DNA of 64,000 nt from contig NZ_CP109583.1 of NCBI RefSeq assembly GCF_036250755.1, positions 7,241,001 to 7,305,000 on the forward strand. Direction: 5' to 3'. This DNA comes from Streptomyces uncialis. Lineage in GTDB: Bacteria; Actinomycetota; Actinomycetes; Streptomycetales; Streptomycetaceae. The notes under the pieces were generated by a model. The model searched no databases and had not been told where the DNA came from. It was given only the letters and a program-made list of their open reading frames with translations. Each line of letters opens with the position of its first letter. Position 1 is the stretch's first letter. Shown in pieces: positions 7,489 to 15,254 of the stretch. The translations under genes and the position numbers were made by a program.

Positions 7489-9087
7489 GTGATCACCGCC
7501 TCCGGTATCGAGCTGCGTGCCGGTGCCCGCATCCTCATCGAGTCCGCGACCTTCCGTATCGCCAAGGGCGACCGCATCGGCCTGGTGGGCCGTAACGGCG
7601 CCGGCAAGACCACCCTCACCAAGGTTCTCGCCGGGGAAGGCCAGCCCGCCGGGGGTACCGTCGCCCGTTCGGGCGAGGTCGGCTACCTCCCGCAGGACCC
7701 CCGCACCGGCGACCTCGACATGCTCGCCCGCGACCGGGTGCTGTCCGCCCGCGGCCTCGACACCCTGATCCGCAAGATGCGCGAGAACGAGCAGCGCATC
7801 GCCGTCGGCCAGGGCGCCACCCGCGAGAAGGCCATGCGGCAGTACGAGCGGCAGGAGACCGAGTTCCTCACCAAGGGCGGGTACGCCGCCGAGGCCGAGG
7901 CCGCCACCATCGCCGCCGCGCTCAACCTCCCCGACCGGGTCCTCGGCCAGCCGCTCCATACGCTCTCCGGTGGCCAGCGCCGCCGGATCGAGCTGGCGCG
8001 CATCCTCTTCTCGGACGCGGACACCCTGCTCCTGGACGAGCCCACCAACCACCTCGACGCCGACTCGATCGTCTGGCTGCGCGACTACCTCAAGACGTAC
8101 CGCGGCGGCTTCATCGTGATCTCCCACGACGTCGACCTCGTGGAGACCGTCGTCAACAAGGTGTTCTACCTGGACGCCAACCGGTCCGCGATCGACGTCT
8201 ACAACATGGGCTGGAAGCTGTACCAGCAGCAGCGCGAGGCCGACGAGAAGCGCCGCAAGCGCGAACGGCAGAACGCCGAGAAGAAGGCCGCCACGCTCAA
8301 CGCCCAGGCCGACAAGATGCGCGCCAAGGCCACCAAGACGGTCGCCGCCCAGAACATGGCCCGTCGCGCCGACCGGCTGCTGGCCGGTCTCGACGCCGTC
8401 CGCCAGTCCGACAAGGTCGCCAAGCTGCGCTTCCCCGACCCCGCGCCCTGCGGCCGGACCCCGCTCACCGCGGAAGGCCTTTCCAAGTCGTACGGCTCGC
8501 TGGAGATCTTCACCGATGTCGACCTGGCCATCGACAAGGGCTCCCGGGTCGTCATCCTCGGACTGAACGGCGCGGGCAAGACCACCCTGCTCCGGCTGCT
8601 CGGCGGGGTCGAGAAGCCCGACACCGGCGAGGTCGTCGAGGGCCACGGCCTCAAGCTCGGCTACTACGCCCAGGAGCACGAGACCCTCGACCCGGAGCGC
8701 ACGGTCCTGGAGAACATGCGCTCGGCGGCTCCCGACCTGGACCTGGTCCAGGTCCGCAAGACGCTCGGCTCGTTCCTGTTCTCCGGCGACGACGTCGACA
8801 AGCCCGCCGGTGTGCTCTCCGGCGGGGAGAAGACCCGGCTCGCCCTCGCGACGCTCGTGGTGTCCTCCGCCAACGTCCTGCTCCTGGACGAGCCCACCAA
8901 CAACCTCGACCCGGCCAGCCGTGAGGAGATCCTGGGCGCGCTGCGCACCTACAAGGGCGCCGTCGTCCTCGTCACCCACGACGAGGGCGCCGTGCAGGCG
9001 CTCCAGCCCGAGCGGATCATTCTCCTCCCCGACGGTGTCGAGGACCTGTGGGGCGCCGACTACGCGGACCTGGTCGCCCTCGCCTGA
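7489..9087 (+). CDS. ABC-F family ATP-binding protein (ribosome-associated type)
   Basis: Two ABC ATPase domains are fused with no membrane segments (532 residues). Domain 1 has Walker A GRNGAGKTT (about 28-36), signature LSGGQRRRIELARI, Walker B LLLDEPTNHLD and a switch His in VISHD. Domain 2 has GLNGAGKTT, LSGGEKTRLALA and LLLDEPTNNLD. Between them lies a Lys/Arg-rich coiled-coil linker (about 240-300, EADEKRRKRERQNAEKKAAT), the feature of ABC-F proteins that reach into the ribosomal E site. GTG 7489 is preceded by AGGAG with 8 bases spacing. The role is translation (EttA-like) or antibiotic protection; sequence alone does not decide. It is followed by a terminator. Confidence 0.93.
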   Translation: MITASGIELRAGARILIESATFRIAKGDRIGLVGRNGAGKTTLTKVLAGEGQPAGGTVARSGEVGYLPQDPRTGDLDMLARDRVLSARGLDTLIRKMRENEQRIAVGQGATREKAMRQYERQETEFLTKGGYAAEAEAATIAAALNLPDRVLGQPLHTLSGGQRRRIELARILFSDADTLLLDEPTNHLDADSIVWLRDYLKTYRGGFIVISHDVDLVETVVNKVFYLDANRSAIDVYNMGWKLYQQQREADEKRRKRERQNAEKKAATLNAQADKMRAKATKTVAAQNMARRADRLLAGLDAVRQSDKVAKLRFPDPAPCGRTPLTAEGLSKSYGSLEIFTDVDLAIDKGSRVVILGLNGAGKTTLLRLLGGVEKPDTGEVVEGHGLKLGYYAQEHETLDPERTVLENMRSAAPDLDLVQVRKTLGSFLFSGDDVDKPAGVLSGGEKTRLALATLVVSSANVLLLDEPTNNLDPASREEILGALRTYKGAVVLVTHDEGAVQALQPERIILLPDGVEDLWGADYADLVALA

Positions 9088-9127
9088 CCCCGCCCGCCCG
9101 GCGCCCACGCGCCCGGCCCGCCGACCG

Positions 9128-9160
9128 CCGCCCGCCGGACCTTCCCCGGCGGGCGGTTTC
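9128..9160 (+). terminator. Terminator of the ABC-F gene
   Basis: CCGCCCGCCGG (9128-9138) pairs with CCGGCGGGCGG (9146-9156) around a 7-base loop and is followed by TTTC. It lies about 40 bases after the ABC-F stop. Confidence 0.85.
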
Positions 9161-9293
9161 CGTTCCGGCCCGGGCCCCCGGTCCCCGACCCGGACCGCAC
9201 CGGCCGGTCCGGTCGGACAGCGCCTGGCCACCCCGGACCGGGCCGACCCCGACCCGTGCCGCCGCCCCCGGAGGGCGTGGCCGCTCGATGGGT

Positions 9294-9591
9294 GATCCAA
9301 GCAGTGATCCACCGCGTATGGATCATTCGGCCCAGCGGTGATCCATCAAAGGTGTGAGATCGCCTAGTGCCGTGGTGCGCCCTACACCGATCCCAGGGAG
9401 CGGACCCGTCCCTTCCACTTCCGCCCGGCATCGCCGTTCTGACCTGCCGATTCCCCGCCGATCGGCTGCCAGGGGGTGTGAAAGCCCGAGCGGAGGCAAA
9501 GATTCCCCTCGTGTGGATCGCTTCCCAATCGGCCTCCGATGTCGTACTGACCTTGCCGAATGGGTGGCCAGGAAGCCGAAGAGGGGTGATC
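9294..9591. promoter_or_regulatory. Cluster of nine GATC sites upstream of the Gbn-like gene
   Basis: GATC occurs at 9294, 9306, 9321, 9340, 9358, 9389, 9460, 9516 and 9588. Five fall within 68 bases, three of them as TGATCCA and one as its inverse TGGATCA. With 72% G+C and independent bases one would expect about one GATC per 400 bases. The next gene appears to encode a GATC-binding protein, so autoregulation is a natural reading. Confidence 0.6.
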
Positions 9592-9630
9592 ATGAGAAGT
9601 CCAGAGCGCACTTCCCATGAGGAGGCACGG

Positions 9631-9855
9631 GTGGCCGAGACTCTGAAGAAGGGCAGCCGGGTAACCGGCGCCGCGCGCGACAAGCTCGCGGCAGACCTGA
9701 AGAAGAAGTACGACTCCGGTGCGAGCATCCGGGCACTGGCCGAGGAAACCGGCCGCTCGTATGGATTCGTCCACCGGATGCTCAGCGAATCCGGCGTCAC
9801 GCTGCGGGGACGCGGCGGGGCGACGCGAGGCAAGAAGGCGTCCGCCGCGGGCTGA
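9631..9855 (+). CDS. gbn: Gbn-like GATC-binding nucleoid-associated HTH protein
   Basis: The protein has 74 residues and a single helix-turn-helix, AADLKKKYDSGASIRALAEE followed by TGRSYGFVHRMLSESG, between a Lys-rich N-terminus and a basic tail (RGRGGATRGKKASAAG). Size, layout and position beside the enoyl-CoA hydratase and ABC-F genes agree with S. coelicolor SCO1839, described as Gbn, a nucleoid-associated protein that binds GATC motifs and affects development. GTG 9631 is chosen because GAGGAGG precedes it by 5 bases; an in-frame ATG at 9592 would add 13 residues. The terminator at 9887-9920 makes it a single-gene unit. The function is inferred from similarity as remembered. Confidence 0.85.
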   Translation: MAETLKKGSRVTGAARDKLAADLKKKYDSGASIRALAEETGRSYGFVHRMLSESGVTLRGRGGATRGKKASAAG

Positions 9856-9886
9856 GGTTCCGGCGGCTCCACCGGTTCCGGTGTGG

Positions 9887-9920
9887 CCACCCGGTCGGCT
9901 TCCGGGCCGACCGGGTGGTT
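9887..9920 (+). terminator. Terminator of the Gbn-like gene
   Basis: CCACCCGGTCGG (9887-9898) and CCGACCGGGTGG (9907-9918) form a perfect 12-bp stem with an 8-base loop, then TT. It begins 31 bases after the stop codon. Confidence 0.88.
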
Positions 9921-9998
9921 ACTGTGCAGTCACTTAAGGGTGCGGCCGTGCGTGTTACGGTCCCGCACCCTCCGGACGGCACACCTCGGAGGCGCTCC

Positions 9999-10790
9999 AT
10001 GACGTCGGTGGAACCGGTACTCGACAAGGACGGCGTACGGCTCGTCGTGACCGATCGGACCGCGACGGTCACACTGACCGGCCCGGCCCGGCGCAACGCG
10101 CAGAGTCCCGCTCTGTGGCGGGCCCTGGTCGAGGCCGGACAGGCCCTTCCGGGTGCCGTCCGTGTCGTCGTGCTGCGCGGTGAGGGTCCGTCCTTCTCCG
10201 CGGGACTCGACCGGCAGGGGTTCACCCCGGAAGGCTTCGACGGCGAGCCGTCGTTCCTCGATCTCGCGCGCGGCACCGACAAGGAGCTGGACGCGGCGAT
10301 CGCCGGGTACCAGGAGGCCTTCACCTGGTGGCGGCGGACCGACCTCGTGACCATCGCCGCTGTCCAGGGCCACGCCATCGGCGCGGGCTTCCAGCTGGCG
10401 CTGGCCTGCGATCTGCGGATCGTCGCCGAGGACGTGCAGTTCGCCATGCGCGAGACCGGGCTCGGTCTGGTGCCCGACCTCACCGGCACCCATCCCCTGG
10501 TGGGACTCGTCGGCTACGCGCGGGCCCTGGAGATCTGTGTGACCGGCCGCTACGTCCAGGCCGCCGAGGCCGAACGGATCGGCCTCGCCAATCTCGTCGT
10601 CCCCGCCGACCAGCTGGACGCCGCCGCGAGCGACCTCGCCGCCGCGCTCCTCGGCGCGCCCCGGGACGCCGTCATCGAGACCAAGGCTTTGCTCCAGGGC
10701 GCGACCCGTCGCGGCTACGAGGAACAGCGCGCCGCCGAACGCGCCGCCCAGGCCCGACGGCTCCGCGACCTGGCGGGCCTCGGCGACTGA
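9999..10790 (+). CDS. Enoyl-CoA hydratase/isomerase family protein
   Basis: This 263-residue protein has the crotonase fold: a first oxyanion-hole region RVVVLRGEGPSFSAGLDRQG (about 52-71) and the second oxyanion loop AVQGHAIGAGFQLALACDLR (about 119-138), with the family's usual A-x-x-G-x-x-x-G-x-G pattern. At the positions of the two hydratase glutamates, METGLGLVPDLTGTHPL keeps residues of the family but not the full hydratase pattern, so the reaction is uncertain: hydratase, isomerase or thioesterase-like are all possible. ATG 9999 follows TCGGAGG at 7-8 bases. The gene stands alone after the Gbn-like gene terminator. Confidence 0.88.
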   Translation: MTSVEPVLDKDGVRLVVTDRTATVTLTGPARRNAQSPALWRALVEAGQALPGAVRVVVLRGEGPSFSAGLDRQGFTPEGFDGEPSFLDLARGTDKELDAAIAGYQEAFTWWRRTDLVTIAAVQGHAIGAGFQLALACDLRIVAEDVQFAMRETGLGLVPDLTGTHPLVGLVGYARALEICVTGRYVQAAEAERIGLANLVVPADQLDAAASDLAAALLGAPRDAVIETKALLQGATRRGYEEQRAAERAAQARRLRDLAGLGD

Positions 10791-10892
10791 CCCGCCCCCG
10801 CCCCGGGTTCCTCAGCCCCCGGCCCCTCGTCCGCCGTCCTGGCCGCCGGATCCCGTGCGTCGGGGTCGGGCCCCCGGGGTCCGGGCCGCCGG

Positions 10893-10951
10893 GTCCGTGC
10901 ATCCGGTCCGGCGCATCCGGTCCCGTGCATCCGGCGGTCCCGTGCGTTCGG
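10893..10951. repeat. Degenerate repeat of a GTCC-GTGCATCCG unit
   Basis: About four imperfect copies of a 14-17-base unit (GTCCGTGCATCCG, GTCCGGCGCATCCG, GTCCCGTGCATCCG, GTCCCGTGCGTTCG) fill the gap between two convergent genes. Nothing else is seen in this 186-base gap. Confidence 0.55.
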
Positions 10952-10976
10952 GCCGGGTCCACCGGGCCGGGGCCGG

Positions 10977-11819
10977 TCAGGGGTCCAGCGCGGTCACCAG
11001 TACCGCGACCGTCGGGCGGTCCGGTGCCGCGTCCGTGACCGCCCGGCGTACCGCGCGCACCACGGCCGACGGACCGGCCGCCACCGACAGGGCCAGCTCC
11101 ACCCGTACATGCCGCCGCGGCAGCGCCGCCGCGTCCCCGTCGCCCGGGTGCTCCGCGATCCGTACCGGGGCGGCCCGGCCGCCCAGCGCGCCGGTCAGCC
11201 GGGTCACCCCGGGCACCGCCGCCGCCACCGCGCCCAGCCGCCCCGCCTCACCGTCCGATTCGTCCCCGGGCGCTCCGTCCGTACCCGCGTCGTCCCCGGC
11301 CCGCGGTCCCGTACCGGCGCCGCTTTCGGCTCGTCCGTCAGCCGGGCGTTTCTCCGGGCCGTCCCCGTCCGGGTGACCGCCGTTCGCCGCGCCGTCCGGG
11401 TGATCCGGGGCCAGGACCCCGGTCACCCGGAGGTCCACCTCCGTCACCGCCAGCCCCAGTGATCCGGCCGCCGCCGCGAGCGCCGTACGCACCCCGGCCA
11501 CCGTCACGGGCAGCGGGGTGTGCAGTGTCGCGGCCAGCTCCGCGGTGATCCGCAGCGGGCCCGGCGGCACGGCGCCCGGTGGCGCCACAACCGCCGGTTC
11601 CCGGGCCGTTCCAGGGGCATCGTCCGAGGTCACGGGGGAGGCCGCGGCGATCCGCAGTGCTCCGAGGCGTACTCCCGACCGGGTGTCCAGTGCCCGTCGC
11701 AGTGCGCCGCGCGCCGCGGCCTCCGTCACCCAGGCCCCGTCACCCGGTCCGCCCAGCGGCAGCAGTCTGCCGAGGCCGAGCTGCTGCCTTACCACCTGTG
11801 TCCAACCGTCAGCGGTCAT
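10977..11819 (-). CDS. Conserved Streptomyces protein divergent from the Asp23 operon
   Basis: The 280-residue protein has two ordered parts, about residues 1-115 and 205-280, separated by a Gly/Asp/Pro-rich linker (about 145-200) that is probably disordered. Both ordered parts carry a similar sequence, for example GPLRITAELAATLHTPLPVT and RRHVRVELALSVAAGPSAVV. This looks like Asp23-type alternation of beta strand and helix, and fits a role linked to the divergent Asp23/AmaP operon that starts 93 bases away. Annotation pipelines often label such proteins with a baculovirus P10 name, which is not informative. ATG 11819 is chosen because the upstream extension lacks a ribosome binding site. Confidence 0.7.
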   Translation of the reverse strand: MTADGWTQVVRQQLGLGRLLPLGGPGDGAWVTEAAARGALRRALDTRSGVRLGALRIAAASPVTSDDAPGTAREPAVVAPPGAVPPGPLRITAELAATLHTPLPVTVAGVRTALAAAAGSLGLAVTEVDLRVTGVLAPDHPDGAANGGHPDGDGPEKRPADGRAESGAGTGPRAGDDAGTDGAPGDESDGEAGRLGAVAAAVPGVTRLTGALGGRAAPVRIAEHPGDGDAAALPRRHVRVELALSVAAGPSAVVRAVRRAVTDAAPDRPTVAVLVTALDP

Positions 11820-11912
11820 CGCCCCAGCCTGCCGTATCCCCGGCGCGCCACCCGGCAACCGCGCTTAGTGTGGATTGCAGGACCACGACTCCGGTGAGAG
11901 GGACGAACGGCG

Positions 11913-12404
11913 ATGACCGAATCCACGCAGCGGAAGGGCCCGGACAATCCGGCGCAGTCCTCGAACGAGCAGCGCGAGTCGCTGCGCAAGCAGAGCGGGG
12001 CCAGGAAGAGCGGCGATCCGGCCACCCGGGGCCGCACCACCATCGCGGACGGTGTGGTCGAGAAGATCGCCGGACTCGCCGCCCGTGATGTCGTCGGTGT
12101 GCACGCCATGGGCAGCGGGCTGTCCCGGACGTTCGGCGCCGTCCGCGACCGGGTGCCCGGCGGCACCAAGTCCGTGTCCCGAGGGGTCAAGGCCGAGGTC
12201 GGCGAGGTCCAGACCGCCCTCGATCTGGAGATCGTCGTGGACTACGGCGTGGCGATCGCCGAGGTCGCCCGCGCGGTACGCGAGAACGTCATCACGGCGG
12301 TGGAGCGGATGACCGAACTGGAGGTCGTCGAGGTGAACATCGCCGTCAGCGATGTGAAGCTCCCCGACGAGGAGGACGACGAGCCGGAGTCACGGCTCCA
12401 GTGA
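11913..12404 (+). CDS. Asp23/Gls24 family envelope stress protein
   Basis: In Firmicutes Asp23 sits under the membrane, tethered by AmaP, and responds to envelope stress. This 163-residue protein has the domain from about residue 42: TTIADGVVEKIAGLAARDVV, GVHAMGSG, then VDYGVAIAEVARAVRENVIT and VVEVNIAVSDVKLPDE, which match the Asp23 pattern. The first 40 residues are polar and charged. ATG 11913 follows AGAGGGACG. It is the first of five genes on the plus strand, the last four with overlapping starts. A second Asp23-like protein is encoded two genes on. Confidence 0.92.
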   Translation: MTESTQRKGPDNPAQSSNEQRESLRKQSGARKSGDPATRGRTTIADGVVEKIAGLAARDVVGVHAMGSGLSRTFGAVRDRVPGGTKSVSRGVKAEVGEVQTALDLEIVVDYGVAIAEVARAVRENVITAVERMTELEVVEVNIAVSDVKLPDEEDDEPESRLQ

Positions 12405-12498
12405 CACCCCCGAGGACCGCCGCCCCCGGCGGACCCGGGGCGCGGCCCGGTCCCGTCCCGGACCCCCGCAGCAGCGCACAGGCGCAGAGGAGCGCACG

Positions 12499-12690
12499 AT
12501 GAGCATGGCCGTGGTCGGCTTGATCGCCGGAATGGCACTGGGCTTCGCCGGTTACTTCGGCGGCTTCGGCGCCTTCCTGCTGGTGGCGGCGCTCGGCGCC
12601 GTCGGTTTCGTGGCGGGCAGGTTCCTGGAGGGCGACCTGGAACCGGGTGACTTCTTCCGTTCCCGTTCCCGTGGCGACCGGCGGGGGTGA
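12499..12690 (+). CDS. Small membrane protein of the Asp23/AmaP operon
   Basis: The 63-residue protein is almost entirely hydrophobic and Gly-rich from residue 3 to 42 (VVGLIAGMALGFAGYFGGFG and onward), forming one long or two short helices. A polar tail follows, GDLEPGDFFRSRSRGDRRG. It resembles DUF2273-type proteins encoded next to asp23 and amaP. AGGAG lies 7 bases before ATG 12499. Its stop overlaps the next GTG start (GTGA), so translation is coupled. It may help anchor Asp23-type proteins to the membrane; that is inference from context. Confidence 0.82.
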   Translation: MSMAVVGLIAGMALGFAGYFGGFGAFLLVAALGAVGFVAGRFLEGDLEPGDFFRSRSRGDRRG

Positions 12691-13037
12691 CGGTGCCCGC
12701 TCAGGTCGTCGACGCCGCCGAGCGCGGCGCCACCGCGATCGCCGACCGGGTCGTCGCGAAGATCGCCGCGCAGGCCGCCCGTGAAGCACTGACCGGACTG
12801 CCCCGCGCCGCGGCCCCGCCGCACGCCACGGTCGTCGTGCACAAGGACAGCGCGCGGGTCCGGGTCGTCCTCGAACTCGGCTACCCCTCCGACATCGGCG
12901 CCCAGTGCGGTGCCGTACGCCGCCAGGTCGCCGAACGGGTGCGGACCCTGGCGGGGATGACGGTGCCCGAGGTCACCGTCCAGGTGGAACGGCTGCACTC
13001 ACCGCTGGACAGCGGTACCCGGGGGAGGACCCGATGA
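12687..13037 (+). CDS. Second Asp23-like protein, short
   Basis: The 116-residue protein begins VDAAERGATAIADRVVAKIA, parallel to the start of the Asp23 domain in the first gene. It continues VVVHKDSARVRVVLELGYPS and VAERVRTLAGMTVPEVTVQV, the alternating strand-helix-strand of the family. GTG 12687 overlaps the previous stop by four bases, and its own stop overlaps the next ATG (ATGA). It may form a complex with the first Asp23 protein. Confidence 0.8.
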   Translation: MTVPAQVVDAAERGATAIADRVVAKIAAQAAREALTGLPRAAAPPHATVVVHKDSARVRVVLELGYPSDIGAQCGAVRRQVAERVRTLAGMTVPEVTVQVERLHSPLDSGTRGRTR

Positions 13038-13735
13038 GCGAGCCCCACGAGCCCGCGAAGGCTTCCGCCAAGGCGGGTGCGGGCGGGTCCGCCGGTGGCG
13101 GTGCGGGTGCCGGTGCGGGTGCGGATGGTGGTGCGGGCCCGGTGTCCGTGCTCGATCCGTCCGGCGACGACAGCGCGTACCCCGCGTCGTCCGCGCCCCG
13201 CCGCTTCTGGTCGCCGCGCCGGGTGCCCGCCGGGATCGTCGCCGCCCTGCTCGTCGCCGCCGCCGGTCTCCTCCTGTACGACATCGCCGCCGTACGCGCC
13301 GGACGACCCGCGATGCACTGGCGGCAGGTCCTCGGCCGGGAACTCGCCGAACGTCCCCTGGACGATGTGTGGGTCCTTGTCGGCGCGGGTGTCGCGACGG
13401 CGCTCGGCCTGCTGCTGCTCGTGCTCGCGCTCACCCCCGGCCGGCGCGCCCTGCTGCCCATGCTGGGCGCCGACGACGCCATGCGCGTGGCGCTCGACCG
13501 CCGCGCCGCCGCGATGGTCCTGCGGGACCGGGCCGCCGAGGTGTCCGGGGTGCAGTCCGTACGGGTACGGGTGAAGCGCCGCAAGGCGCGTGTCCGTGCC
13601 GTCTCGCACTTCCGCCCGCTGGACGACGTCCACACCGATCTCGACTCCGCGCTCGCCGACGGCGTCCGCGAACTGGGCCTCGCCAGGCCCCCGTCGCTCG
13701 ACATCCGGGTGCGGCGGCCCGGCAAGAAGGGGTGA
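13034..13735 (+). CDS. Membrane protein of the Asp23/AmaP operon (DUF6286-like)
   Basis: This 233-residue protein starts with a disordered Ala/Gly-rich stretch of about 60 residues (KAGAGGSAGGGAGAGAGAD). Two membrane segments follow, at about 70-90 (AGIVAALLVAAAGLLLYDIA) and 120-140 (VLVGAGVATALGLLLLVLAL). The C-terminal soluble domain, from about 145, has an Asp23-like alternation (RAAAMVLRDRAAEVSGVQSV, then VRVRVKRRKARVRAVSHF). ATG 13034 overlaps the previous stop and the stop overlaps the next start. From memory the family is called DUF6286. It probably binds membrane and Asp23 partners. Confidence 0.8.
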   Translation: MSEPHEPAKASAKAGAGGSAGGGAGAGAGADGGAGPVSVLDPSGDDSAYPASSAPRRFWSPRRVPAGIVAALLVAAAGLLLYDIAAVRAGRPAMHWRQVLGRELAERPLDDVWVLVGAGVATALGLLLLVLALTPGRRALLPMLGADDAMRVALDRRAAAMVLRDRAAEVSGVQSVRVRVKRRKARVRAVSHFRPLDDVHTDLDSALADGVRELGLARPPSLDIRVRRPGKKG

Positions 13736-14319
13736 GGCCCGTGCTCAGGACCGTCGACCGTGTGCTGCTCGGTCTGCTGGGGCTCGTCCTGCTGATCGCC
13801 GGGGGCAGCGTCCTCGCGATCGGCCTCGGGGTGCGCCCGCCCTCCTGGTGGCCCTACGAGGATCAGCACGACGTCCTGCTGAGCGCGGCCCGGCGGACCC
13901 GCTGGCGCGACGAGGGCTGGTGGTGGCCCGTGGTGATCGCGGCGCTCGCCGTCGCGGTGCTGCTCGCCCTGTGGTGGCTGTCGGCGGTGCTGCGCAGACG
14001 GCGTCTCGCGGAGGTCCTGGTCGACACGGGGGACGGCGAGGGCGCGGTGGTGCGGGGGCGCGCGCTGGAGTCCGTCCTGGTGACGGAGGCGGAGGCGCTG
14101 GACGGGGTCGACCGGGCGGAGGTGCGGCTCGTCGGCCGGCGGGGTGAGCCGGGGGCACGGGTGCGGCTCGTGCTGGAGCCGCACGGGGTGCCGCGGGATG
14201 CCGTGCGGCGGCTGCACGGGGAGGTGCTGGCGGGGGCCCGTACCTCGTCGGGGTCCGCGCGGTGGCCCTCCACGGTGCGGATCCGGGCGGTGAAGCACCC
14301 CCCGGAACGCGTGACCTGA
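13732..14319 (+). CDS. amaP: AmaP-like alkaline shock response membrane anchor protein
   Basis: AmaP recruits Asp23 to the membrane in Staphylococcus. The 195-residue protein has two hydrophobic segments, at about 5-25 (RTVDRVLLGLLGLVLLIAGG) and 60-82 (WWWPVVIAALAVAVLLALWW), separated by a short polar loop. A C-terminal soluble domain follows (VRGRALESVLVTEAEALDGV and on), as in AmaP. GTG 13732 overlaps the previous stop; GTG 13741 is an alternative start. It is the last gene of the operon, and repeat island 1 begins right after its stop codon. Confidence 0.82.
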   Translation: MRPVLRTVDRVLLGLLGLVLLIAGGSVLAIGLGVRPPSWWPYEDQHDVLLSAARRTRWRDEGWWWPVVIAALAVAVLLALWWLSAVLRRRRLAEVLVDTGDGEGAVVRGRALESVLVTEAEALDGVDRAEVRLVGRRGEPGARVRLVLEPHGVPRDAVRRLHGEVLAGARTSSGSARWPSTVRIRAVKHPPERVT

Positions 14320-14320
14320 C

Positions 14321-15232
14321 GGGTCGCCTTCGCTTGCGCTTCCCAGGTCCGTCCGGCGGGACGTACTCCGCTGCTGTGCCGTCGCTCGTGGGGTGCGCAG
14401 TTCCCCGCGGGTCGCCTTCGCTTGCGCTTCCCGGGTCCGTCCGGCTGGACGCACTTCGTTCCTGTGCCGTCGCTCGTCGTTTTTGCGCAGTTCCCCGCGC
14501 CCCTGGATGCTGCCCCTGTTCGTCGCTCTTCGGGTGCGGGCCGGTTCTCGTTTTTGCGCAGTTCCCCGCGCCCCTTTGGGGCGCACCCGGTCGGTTCTTA
14601 GGGTCGGTGCCGGTCGGGATTCTCCGTCCTCGATCCGACACGCTCGGTAAGTCGTTCCGTGACCCGACTGAAGAGCATCGGAGTCTGCGGGCAGAGATTC
14701 CCGCCCACCCCCTCCCGCAGCAGCGCGGGTCCGCGAGGAGGGTGCTTCCGCAGACGACGGACAACAGCGAGGCGCCCCCAAAGGGGCGCGGGGAACTGCG
14801 CAAAAGACGAGGACGGCGCCGCACTCGAAGAGCGACCGCAAGGGGGCAGCATCCAGGGGCGCGGGGAACTGCGCACCCCCGTCCTGACCCGTACGGGAAC
14901 GGGTACGTCCAGGTGGGGAACCCCAGGGGCGCGGGGAACTGCGCATCCACGAACGACCCGCGCGAACGGGGTGCGCCTACCGGGGCTGACCCAAGGGGCG
15001 CGGGGAACTGCGCGAAGACGAGGGCGGCGACGCACTCGAAGAGCGACCGCAAGGGGGCAGCATCCAGGGGCGCGGGGAACTGCGCAAAAACGACGAACGA
15101 CGGCACAGGAAACAAGTACGCCCAGCACAGGGAACCCAGGGGCGCGGGGGAACTGCGCACCCACGAACGGCCCGCACGGGAACAAGTACGTCCAGCCGGA
15201 CGGACCTCGGAAGCGCGAGCGAAGGCGACCCG
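14321..15232. repeat. Repeat island 1: nine copies of a 20-base GC-rich repeat inside inverted ends
   Basis: This gap between two convergent genes is filled with copies of the unit AGGGGCGCGGGGAACTGCGC. In one orientation it starts at about 14395 (partial), 14485 and 14556. In the other it starts at 14782, 14855, 14925, 14994, 15066 and 15138 (one extra G). The island is bounded by near-inverted ends: GGGTCGCCTTCGCTTGCGCT at 14321 and its counterpart GCGAGCGAAGGCGACCCG near 15215-15232. The centre has a stretch with GGGCAGAGATTCCCGCCCAC that recurs in island 2. Open frames inside only translate the repeat and are not genes. Confidence 0.92.
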
Positions 15233-15254
15233 CGCCCCCTGCAACCCGGGCTGG

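Larger units (their letters stand above)
9088..9630. other. 542-base gap with terminator and GATC-rich control region
   Basis: The gap holds the ABC-F terminator (9128-9160), a G+C-rich spacer, then a stretch markedly richer in A+T from about 9290 that contains nine GATC sites and must hold the promoter of the Gbn-like gene. A 17-codon frame starting at 9289 overlaps the GATC cluster but has no ribosome binding site and is not called. Confidence 0.6.

Noticed and set aside
7213..9312. Nearly 700-codon minus-strand frame across the ABC-F gene
   Set aside because: Antisense of a clear ABC-F gene; the translation has no domain pattern.
9289..9342. 17-codon frame MGDPSSDPPRMDHSAQR over the GATC cluster
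   Set aside because: No ribosome binding site; the repeated GDP/SDP pattern arises from the repeated GATCC sites.
14322..15250. Open frames in repeat island 1, in both directions
   Set aside because: They only translate the GAGNCA/RGELR-type repeat in different frames; no conserved domain and no ribosome binding sites.
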